A DNA stretch of 64,000 nucleotides from assembly GCF_041296385.1 (NCBI RefSeq), contig NC_091016.1, positions 19,009,497 through 19,073,496 of the forward strand, read 5' to 3'. Shown one piece after another: positions 60,401 to 64,000 of this stretch (position 1 is its first letter; every line of letters begins with the position of its first letter). Under the pieces are notes generated by a model, which saw only the letters and a program-made list of their open reading frames with translations, was not told the DNA's origin and did not search any database. The translations under genes and the position numbers were made by a program. The stretch comes from Aphelocoma coerulescens. Taxonomy: Eukaryota > Chordata > Aves > Passeriformes > Corvidae.

Positions 60401-63014
60401 CTCTAGGTCATGGATGAAATACCCAGTAGAGGAAAGGAGCAAGGAAGAGTGGATTCTTGCAGTCGCCCCAGTTCCTGCAGTTTCTCTCCAGGGCAGCGAC
60501 TAAATCTAGAGGGGAAAGCCACACTGACAGGCATTTATTTAGTTTGCACTGACCTCTGTTGGCTACTGAGCGCTGAAACTTTCAGTGAGCGTGCCTTAGC
60601 GAAGCACTTTAGCTGGGTCGTCTCAACAGAGACTTTGTGCATGAAATACATCTCTGACCCAGCGATCCCCTTTTAACTGTACAGTAGAGAAGCTCCCATT
60701 TGGCTCCCTGGAGCTCGGAGGGGTGCTGTCCCAGGAGGAAGCTGGTGCAGGATTCCTATCCCTGGAAGCCATCAGCTGGGGGGATTCATGTGTATTTTTT
60801 TGCTGCTGAGAGCTGGGCAGAGCATCAGCATCTGCCTGAGGAGCTCAGAAATGATGAGCCAAATGTCAAAGGAGAAGTTGCGAGGGCTATTCTGCTGAAA
60901 AGTGGGAGGAAAACTGTGCATGGAAAAGTCCTGTCAGCCAAAACAATGCAGCTGTTTGAAGGGATAAAAAGACACTGTTAAATGGCAAATTCAATACATG
61001 TTTGGCCACAAGTCATTCTGAGTGGGGAAGAAAATTATAAGCTCACTCTTGCTGCCCTCTGAGCCAGACAGCTGTGCTTGAATCTGGCTTGGCAATGGGA
61101 TGATCCCTGCCCTGGCTTCTAAGTAGGAACCTCAGAAGGCATTTAGGAGCTTGGTGCTACCTCTGGGAATGGTATTAATGTATCTAAATACAGCTCCTAG
61201 CCAGTTGTTCCCTCAAGTGTTCAGTGCTTTCCCCAACAAAACACTGCAGTGTGTGCCTAATTTTCACTGTTTTCCTCATGCTTCCAATAATAATGACGGG
61301 TCAGAGTAAAGCACGCCAGCTGCATGAACAGCAGTGCTGCCCTGAAATGCAGCAGCACTGGCCTGATGTGTTTACAAACTCCTCTTTGGCAACAGTAAAT
61401 GATTAAAATTAATTTTTATAGATAGGGAAACATCAAGTCTGTATTTTAAAGCTTGGCTAAAAACAGAGGGAGGAATCCAGCAGATAAAAGGTTTGGGGAG
61501 TAGTCTTACAAATCAGCTGAAAAGTCTTGTGAAAAGAGAGGACTGACCATTCAGTCTGCTTGATGAGGTTAATTGAGAGACGTTGCCGGGTGAGCAGATT
61601 TGAGAGCAAGTATATCCCAGACTGACCAGGCCAAATTGTTGGTGTTTTACTTGTGTAAGACATGATTATAGCATCCCAAAAGCAATGTTTGCTAGAATCT
61701 GCTCTCTGGAGAGAGCTTGATTGAATTCCCACTGTCTTCAAAAGGTTAAAAATAGAATTCATTGCTCACTGCTACAGTGGTTTAAAACCAGAATCACAGA
61801 AGACATTTCATTAATTAGATTTATTTCTAATTACTATCTTTTTCTCCTATGAAAAGAATATAAAATCAGGTTTACCTCAATTTGAAATGTATCTTAAGTC
61901 CAAATGCATTTCCATTGTTTAATTATTCAGCACTGTATACCTGCTTCCTGCTGGAGACCTCCAACTAGGCTCATGCAACCAGAGTTTGTCAATGGTGGTA
62001 CTAAACAACTTCCATTGGCTCTCTCTCTCCCTACACAGGTGTAGAGAAGCCATTTCTTTTATTTCTGCTTTTTCAACTAATTTAACTCCGTGATGAGTTT
62101 ATTTAAAATGGAAAAGTTTAGAGCTGGTTGAAAAAGCAGGAAAGTTACTTCACATCCAGCTGAGCTACTAAAACCTGGAGTGAGCAAATGAGACTTTTCT
62201 GAAGTCTCAGAGAAGGCATTAAACTAAAGCTATCAGTCCAGCTCTCTGCAGAAAATTTCCCTTTTGTTTCGCAAATCAGCTTTTAGTGCAAAATATATTT
62301 AAATTATTCCTCTTACACAGCCAGCAGATTCAGGGTAGTTTTATTTAACTAATAAAAGAATCATTCTAAAAAGCAATTTTTGTTCATTCAATTGAATACC
62401 AATTTCCATCCAAACAGACTGTGACACAAATACTGAATTATCAGCTAATAAAAAAGAAATGCACCCTTCACCATTTTCTAATAGAAGAGAAAATGTAAAA
62501 ATTAAGAATCCCAGGCATGCTATGCAGCATCTGCCTCTTTAGCAGAAAGAGCCAGTGGTGTTGTGCTAGGCTCACACTTTTACAGTTATGAGCCAAAGAA
62601 AATCGCCCTTTCTTATAGAAAATAAAAGCTAAAAAGGCAAAGCAAGATAACACTAGATTAGTTAGCTCAGTGTTTGCTGCTTGCTGACTTAAGCCACAAT
62701 GGGAGTCAGCGAGTAAGACAGCTTCAGTTTTCCATCACCCTACCCCGACTCTCAGGCACGAAGCTGGGGAATGGCTGTCCAGGAATGCGTGACAGGGCGG
62801 GGGGCTGAGCGTGCCCCCAGCTTGTTGGCAGGGTGCAGGAGGCCCTCAGAGCCGCTCCATCCCCTCCCAGCACGTCCCTGTCCTCTTCCCTCGGCAGGTC
62901 TGGCCACCACGGCGCAGCTGCTGCGCCTGATGACGCTGCGCTACGGCGATGCTGCCGGCAGGGTTGGCTTCTCGGACTTCGTGTGCTGCATGCTGCGCCT
63001 CGACACCATGACCC
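24220..63014 (+). CDS. CAPN13: Calpain cysteine protease, CAPN13-like (spliced; 3' end beyond window)
   Basis: Spliced gene with 19 coding exons in the window: 24220-24450, 34721-34790, 35674-35792, 39556-39689, 41530-41704, 42612-42683, 44419-44504, 45830-45904, 47314-47480, 48968-49113, 50419-50429 (tentative), 52179-52373, 53936-53972, 55600-55662, 56696-56753, 57303-57370, 58921-58989, 60100-60178 and 62898-63014. Every join keeps frame, giving 657 codons plus one base. Visible are oxyanion Gln97, nucleophile Cys103 in GDCW, His258 in GHAYTVTG, Asn282 and Trp284 in WNPWG, then domain III and a penta-EF-hand region. Calpains are calcium-activated intracellular proteases that cut proteins at limited sites. 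The motifs SRFDI.QG, AALGSLT and [12 protein letters not shown] fit CAPN13 better than CAPN14 from memory. Exon lengths 70, 119, 134, 86, 75, 37, 58, 69, 79 and 117 match the classical calpain pattern as I recall it. Human CAPN13 is about 669 residues, so only a short C-terminal piece should be missing. The family is certain; the paralogue is likely. Confidence 0.9.
30464..30500 (+). repeat. Short tandem duplication at the LTR fragment's edge
   Basis: CAGATCTTTGGTGTGG occurs twice, 20 bases apart. It lies where the match to the other family A LTR is lost, so it may mark the break or be a local duplication. Confidence 0.6.
30465..30780 (-). mobile_element. LTR fragment, family A, reverse orientation
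   Basis: The reverse complement begins TGTCATGGTTTAGC at 30780. It then follows the 5' part of the LTR at 21901: the shared blocks include AGCTTCCTC, TTTAAGCCACTTAA and CTCTGTGATCCACA. It stops near 30465, so only the 5' quarter remains. It directly abuts the CR1 element that begins at 30781. Confidence 0.65.
30781..31210 (-). mobile_element. CR1 LINE 3' end, reverse orientation
   Basis: It reads GATTGGAAAAGACCTTTAAG, then a GAGTCCAACC block, GGCCACCGTGTCCCCAAGTG, ATGTGTCTTTTAAGTACCTC and a GGCAGCCTGTTCCAATG block. This is the standard 3' part of avian CR1 seen on the opposite strand. It is 5'-truncated near 31210, as usual for CR1. The open frame at 30941-31492 is a by-product of this repeat. 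Confidence 0.85.
34721..34790 (+). CDS. CAPN13: Calpain coding exon 2 (PC1, oxyanion Gln)
   Basis: The acceptor CTTTCCTCCAG|GAACTT and donor GAAATAG|GTAAGG bound 70 bases, the usual calpain exon 2 length. It reads [20 protein letters not shown] and then GEI, ending in phase 1. Gln97 (in MQGEIG) is six residues before the catalytic Cys and should form the oxyanion hole. The motif SRFDI.QG resembles CAPN13 more than CAPN14. It follows a 10.3-kb intron that carries an LTR fragment and a CR1. Confidence 0.93.
35674..35792 (+). CDS. CAPN13: Calpain coding exon 3 (catalytic Cys103)
   Basis: The acceptor CCCTCTCCTGAG|GTGACT and donor TTCCGG|GTATGT bound 119 bases, the usual length for this exon. 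It reads (G)[12 protein letters not shown] at the active site, so Cys103 is present, followed by a linker and [10 protein letters not shown]. Joined in phase 1 to exon 2, it ends in phase 0. Met replaces the more usual Leu or Phe after CW, which is a mild change. Confidence 0.93.
35793..39555 (+). other. Intron after coding exon 3
   Basis: A phase 0 intron of 3.8 kb. It holds the 10-bp hairpin at 38414 and a GA/CT-rich stretch just before the acceptor. From about 38330 to 38750 the text looks unlike its surroundings, and GAAATAAAATCG near 38730 might be a poly(A) signal of an unrecognised element. Confidence 0.7.
38414..38442 (+). repeat. Perfect 10-bp inverted repeat with 9-nt loop
   Basis: The left arm AAAGGACTGC (38414-38423) pairs fully with the right arm GCAGTCCTTT (38433-38442) across the loop TCCTTTTGG. 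It lies in the intron between coding exons 3 and 4. The stem is too short for a typical microRNA precursor unless extended by imperfect pairing; the flanks show none I can see. Confidence 0.75.
39556..39689 (+). CDS. CAPN13: Calpain coding exon 4 (PC1)
   Basis: The acceptor TCTATTTCCAG|TTCTGG follows a T-rich tract; the donor is GCCAA|GTAAAT. The 134-base exon starts in phase 0 and ends in phase 2. It reads [17 protein letters not shown] and later [14 protein letters not shown], both hallmark calpain strands and helix. Human calpains usually have DDRLP, and here Gln replaces Arg. Confidence 0.93.
39690..42611 (+). other. Introns flanking coding exon 5
   Basis: Apart from exon 5 (41530-41704), these two introns (1.84 kb and 0.91 kb) hold no recognisable gene or repeat. 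The acceptor before exon 5 has a long CT/T tract. Confidence 0.7.
41530..41704 (+). CDS. CAPN13: Calpain coding exon 5 (PC1/PC2 junction)
   Basis: The acceptor TTTTCCATAG|GTTGCG and donor GGCCAG|GTGAGT bound 175 bases, which take the frame from phase 2 to phase 0. It encodes [20 protein letters not shown] and TGGV, the conserved calpain segment [22 protein letters not shown] variable acidic-to-basic stretch follows, ending in GCSTPGQ. Confidence 0.93.
42612..42683 (+). CDS. CAPN13: Calpain coding exon 6 (catalytic His258)
   Basis: The acceptor CCTTCTGTAG|GCAAGC and donor GTGAAG|GTAAGA bound 72 bases (24 codons), phase 0 to phase 0. It carries [16 protein letters not shown], which holds the catalytic His258. 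The 155-residue spacing from Cys103 is close to that of CAPN1 (157). Confidence 0.93.
44419..44504 (+). CDS. CAPN13: Calpain coding exon 7 (catalytic Asn282)
   Basis: The acceptor CCTCTTTACAG|ATTCCC and donor GATGA|GTAGGG bound 86 bases, phase 0 to phase 2. It reads [20 protein letters not shown], which contains Asn282 and Trp284. The His-to-Asn spacing of 24 equals that of classical calpains. The donor GTAGGG is weaker than usual, and failure to splice would bring an in-frame TAG at once. Confidence 0.92.
45830..45904 (+). CDS. CAPN13: Calpain coding exon 8 (end of PC2)
   Basis: The acceptor CTTTTTTGCAG|CTCTCC and donor TTCTG|GTATTT bound 75 bases, phase 2 to phase 2. It reads [20 protein letters not shown] followed by DGEFW, the conserved end of the protease core. 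The donor GTATTT is weak. Confidence 0.92.
46696..47278 (-). mobile_element. CR1 LINE 3' end next to coding exon 9
   Basis: It starts GAATCACAGAGTGGGTCAGG, GCTGGAAGGGACC and ATCTGGTCCAACC, the CR1 tail in reverse. It runs through CTGGACACAGCACTCCAGAC and CTCAGCAGGGCTGAGCAGAG to about 47278. It lies antisense in the intron, and its truncated 5' end is about 36 bases before exon 9's first base. The acceptor's pyrimidine tract and branch site are therefore squeezed into the gap or donated by the repeat. Confidence 0.88.
47314..47480 (+). CDS. CAPN13: Calpain coding exon 9 (start of domain III)
   Basis: The acceptor CCTTCTCTGCAG|GATGTC and donor CTCCCCAG|GTAATG bound 167 bases, phase 2 to phase 1. 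It opens with (W)[20 protein letters not shown], matching the family's WMSxxDFxxxFxxLxIC. It continues into the less conserved first strands of the C2-like domain III. A reverse CR1 ends only about 36 bases before the acceptor. Confidence 0.92.
48968..49113 (+). CDS. CAPN13: Calpain coding exon 10 (domain III)
   Basis: The acceptor CTTCTTGGCAG|GTGCAG and donor ACCATG|GTAAGC bound 146 bases, phase 1 to phase 0. It reads [14 protein letters not shown], then [20 protein letters not shown] and IGFFITM. This fits the family's NPQF.. ... V.L.QK... IGF.(I/V)Y pattern. The classical counterpart is longer (about 170 bases as I recall). Confidence 0.9.
50419..50429 (+). CDS. CAPN13: Tentative calpain microexon 11 (11 nt, domain III)
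   Basis: A pyrimidine-rich acceptor TTCCTCCCATCCAG| precedes TTAATGCTCAG and the donor |GTGTGT. The 11 bases turn phase 0 after exon 10 into phase 2, the phase needed by the acceptor at 52178. Classical calpain genes carry a 12-base exon at this place (CAPN3 exon 12, as I recall), so a tiny exon is expected. The alternative is direct joining of exon 10 to an acceptor at 52212, also in frame and 15 codons shorter. So short a match can arise by chance. Confidence 0.4.
52179..52373 (+). CDS. CAPN13: Calpain coding exon 12 (domain III)
   Basis: The acceptor GGCTCCTAACAG|GAAAGG and donor ATGCCGA|GTAAGA bound 195 bases, phase 2 to phase 2. It includes [20 protein letters not shown] followed by [10 protein letters not shown], the calpain signature (F.L.PG.Y.(I/V)VP ... 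FLLR(V/I)F) that closes domain III. A second, pyrimidine-rich acceptor at 52212 (TTTTTCTTTCAG|GAGGAC) could start the exon at 52213. The upstream start keeps a Phe-Phe strand seen in other calpains, but that Phe run is itself encoded by the pyrimidine tract, so the start is uncertain. The downstream part is firm. Confidence 0.85.
53936..53972 (+). CDS. CAPN13: Calpain coding exon 13 (linker)
   Basis: The acceptor CTCTTTTCTAG|GAACTC and donor CCTATG|GTAAGA bound exactly 37 bases, the length I recall for the matching CAPN3 exon. It goes from phase 2 to phase 0 and reads (E)[12 protein letters not shown], a flexible linker between domain III and the penta-EF-hand domain. The sequence itself is not conserved; frame, length and splice sites support it. 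Confidence 0.82.
55600..55662 (+). CDS. CAPN13: Calpain coding exon 14 (start of penta-EF-hand domain)
   Basis: The acceptor TCTTTGATGCAG|GATGTG and donor GAGCAG|GTACCC bound 63 bases, phase 0 to phase 0. It reads [13 protein letters not shown] at its end, matching the family helix (F..(R/K)(Y/F)A) that opens the penta-EF-hand domain. The donor GTACCC is weak. Confidence 0.87.
56275..56460 (+). other. Local GC-rich, CpG-rich patch in an intron
   Basis: This stretch has CGGGGCTC, CCCGGGAGG, GGCGGCCGGG and several CGs, while the introns around it are AT-rich and CpG-poor. It lies about 240 bases before coding exon 15. It could be a small CpG island, an intragenic regulatory site or a GC-rich repeat remnant. 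The open frames over it in both directions are by-products of its composition. Confidence 0.45.
56696..56753 (+). CDS. CAPN13: Calpain coding exon 15 (EF1, degenerate loop)
   Basis: The acceptor TTTTTCATTAG|GGTTCA and donor TGCAAG|GTAAAG bound 58 bases, phase 0 to phase 1, the usual calpain length. It reads [19 protein letters not shown], closely like CAPN13's IDA.QLQ.LLN. Classical calpains place acidic residues before this Ile; here they are Gly, Ser and Thr, so EF1 probably binds calcium poorly or not at all. Confidence 0.9.
57303..57370 (+). CDS. CAPN13: Calpain coding exon 16 (helix before EF2)
   Basis: The acceptor CAATCCTTGCAG|ATGAGA bounds 68 bases, phase 1 to phase 0, reading [15 protein letters not shown]. 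This matches the family's F.(L/S).(E/S)CR.(I/L)(I/V)ALMD. The donor is GTATCCTTT, a perfect U12-type 5' splice site. The final Asp569 is position 1 of the EF2 calcium loop. Confidence 0.92.
57371..58920 (+). other. U12-type (minor spliceosome) GT-AG intron inside the calpain gene
   Basis: The 5' end reads GTATCCTTT, the full U12 donor consensus. Near the 3' end TTCTTAAC (58902-58909) matches the U12 branch site TCCTTAAC at 7 of 8 bases, and its branch A lies about 12 bases before the final AG. There is no pyrimidine tract between branch site and AG, which is typical of U12 and unlike the gene's other introns. It is a phase 0 intron that separates Asp569 from the rest of the EF2 loop. A 19-base-period repeat sits at 57813-57848. 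Confidence 0.88.
57813..57848 (+). repeat. Tandem duplication, 19-base period, in the U12-type intron
   Basis: TTCCAGTGTATCTTTATCT is followed by TTCCAGTGTATCTTTCC. It is a local duplication with no clear function. Confidence 0.75.
58921..58989 (+). CDS. CAPN13: Calpain coding exon 17 (EF2 calcium loop)
   Basis: The acceptor AAATGCACAG|CTCAAC belongs to the U12-type intron; the donor is TACATG|GTACAG. The exon is 69 bases (23 codons), the usual calpain length, phase 0 to phase 0. It reads [20 protein letters not shown]. With Asp569 from the previous exon the loop is [12 protein letters not shown], a canonical EF-hand with ligands at positions 1, 3, 5 and 12. Missing the U12 splice would lose this exon. 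Confidence 0.92.
59866..59897 (+). repeat. Tandem duplication, 16-base period
   Basis: AAAGGCTTCTTCCCAC is followed by AAAGGCTTCTTCCCCC in the intron before coding exon 18. The copies differ by one base. Confidence 0.8.
60100..60178 (+). CDS. CAPN13: Calpain coding exon 18 (EF3 calcium loop)
   Basis: The acceptor TGTATTTTAG|GACATC and donor GCAGCAG|GTACGC bound 79 bases, the usual length, phase 0 to phase 1. It reads [20 protein letters not shown]. The loop [12 protein letters not shown] (residues 599-610) is canonical, with ligands at 1, 3, 5, 9 and 12. Confidence 0.92.
61812..61833 (+). promoter_or_regulatory. Candidate paired homeodomain site (inverted TAATTA)
   Basis: TAATTAGA (61812-61819) and TCTAATTA (61826-61833) are perfect 8-base arms around TTTATT. 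Inverted TAATTA pairs can bind paired-type or LIM homeodomain dimers. It lies in an AT-rich part (about 61780-62480) of the intron before coding exon 19. The site is real; function is inference. Confidence 0.35.
62898..63014 (+). CDS. CAPN13: Calpain coding exon 19 (EF4, degenerate; last exon in window)
   Basis: The acceptor CCCTCGGCAG|GTCTGG and donor ATGACCC|GTGAGT bound 117 bases, the usual length, phase 1 to phase 1. It reads [20 protein letters not shown] and LRLDTMT, matching CAPN13's TLRY.D..GRV.F...VC...RL. The EF4 loop lacks clear ligands. The exon is much richer in GC than its surroundings. The frame ends mid-codon, so at least one more exon, with the closing DGxG...EW segment and stop, lies past 64000. 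Confidence 0.92.
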
Positions 63015-64000
63015 GTGAGTGCCAGGGCCCCTGGCAGCAGGGTGGCCTGCAAACCAGGCTGAGAGCAGCGGCAGGGGACAAGGGACACGACGCAAAACAC
63101 AATAATACGCGTCTAACAGCGCCGCTTGGAAGTGACAAACCTCCCCCAAGTCAGCCTGTTTGCCAGGAGCCAGGTTTATCTCCTGCCCACTGGAGCAACT
63201 GGCTGCTAGAGAGCAGTTTAGTGTTCAGTGAAGTTGTCTCAGTTTTTCGGTGAGGAGAAAGCCCAGTATCCTCCGTGGATAAACAAACCCATGCCCTGTG
63301 TTGCATCCACCTATTGCCTGGCACTTGCAAGGAAGGAGTGTCTGTAAATGAGCTTTTGCCTGAATGGAAATGAAATTCTGTTTTACGAAATCATAGTTTT
63401 TGCTACTCTAATAATAAGCATTTTGACTGGAGAGTCTGGTAGTTAAAAGAAGCCAGCAACTGTGACCCCTGTGCTAGAAAATTGCTACAGCAATTTATTC
63501 CATCTTTGGAATGAGCTGGGTTTCAGCAGTGCGTGGAAACGAGCATTCATTTTCTCCCATGTGTTTTTTGCACTGATGTTTAATGGGCTAATAGTGGTCA
63601 GCAGATCTGCTTGGATGACACTGCCTAAAATCCCATTTCAAGGGAGTACAGCAGAAGCGGCTCTGAAAGTGGTGTAAAATCAGAGCGTGTCCCGATTTTA
63701 ATGCTTTCATAAAAAAAAAAAAAGCTTGTAAACACCCATTTGTCATGATTATACATGTCACTTGCTGTAGATGAAAGTTCTTATGCCTAAATTAGTGCCA
63801 TAGTATTTTTTTTTTCATTTAAAAAAGATCCTTTTACATTTTAAGTGCCAATGTAAAGACAAATCCTTTGCATCCATGCGGAAAGGAGCCTCTGAAAGTT
63901 TCATTGCTGTCTGTAATGAGAATCTTAAAATGCTCTCCACTCTTTCAGTTACCACTTTACAGAGGGGTTAATGTGGAATACAGTTCTCAAACTTTTCAGA
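63015..64000 (+). other. Start of the intron after coding exon 19, cut by the window
   Basis: It begins GTGAGT. I searched for the short final calpain exon (a DGxG...EW segment and stop) and did not find it. An acceptor-like CTCTTTCAG at 63949 leads to a stop within about eight codons in the required phase. Confidence 0.7.

Larger units (their letters stand above)
58990..62897 (+). other. Introns around coding exon 18
   Basis: Outside exon 18 (60100-60178) there are a T-run at 59301, the 16-base duplication at 59866 and a long AT-rich tract (about 61400-62500) with the inverted TAATTA pair. No other coding signal was found. Confidence 0.65.

Noticed and set aside
63949..63973. Acceptor-like CTCTTTCAG as the start of the final calpain exon
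   Set aside because: In the required phase it hits a stop within about eight codons and lacks the conserved DGxG...EW ending.

Overview
This window is vertebrate nuclear DNA, most likely from a bird and probably a songbird. The evidence is a gene split into many small exons, reverse-oriented CR1 LINE tails typical of birds, and TG...CA retroviral LTRs of the avian ERV type. There are no bacterial-type operons, and almost all long open frames outside the exons look like chance.

The window holds one gene that can be supported, on the + strand from about 17.92 kb past 63.0 kb: a calpain cysteine protease best matched to CAPN13. CAPN14, its neighbour in vertebrate genomes, is the main alternative. 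I rebuilt 19 coding exons from reading frame, splice signals and intron phase. All joins keep the frame and give about 657 codons before the window ends. The predicted protein has an N-terminal extension, the papain-like core (Cys103, His258, Asn282, oxyanion Gln97 and Trp284), a C2-like domain III and a penta-EF-hand domain. The last coding exon or exons and the 3' UTR lie beyond base 64000. A TATA-driven non-coding first exon is proposed at 17924-17970.

Layout: 1-17.86 kb is gene-free flank with one solo LTR (14477-15042) and one old CR1 piece (about 16900-17180). At 17.86-17.97 kb is the candidate promoter and exon. At 18-24.2 kb is a 5' UTR intron with a long LTR (21901-23181). At 24.2-63.0 kb are the coding exons, with introns holding a reverse-oriented LTR fragment next to a CR1 (30.46-31.2 kb) and a second CR1 ending about 36 bases before coding exon 9 (46.70-47.28 kb). 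At 63.0-64.0 kb is the start of the next intron.

The most notable points are a U12-type (minor spliceosome) intron that splits the second EF-hand loop; a probable 11-nt microexon in domain III, with a competing acceptor that would skip 15 codons in frame; two canonical calcium loops (EF2, EF3) beside degenerate EF1 and EF4; and the CR1 insertion beside a splice acceptor. I saw no undescribed multi-gene system.
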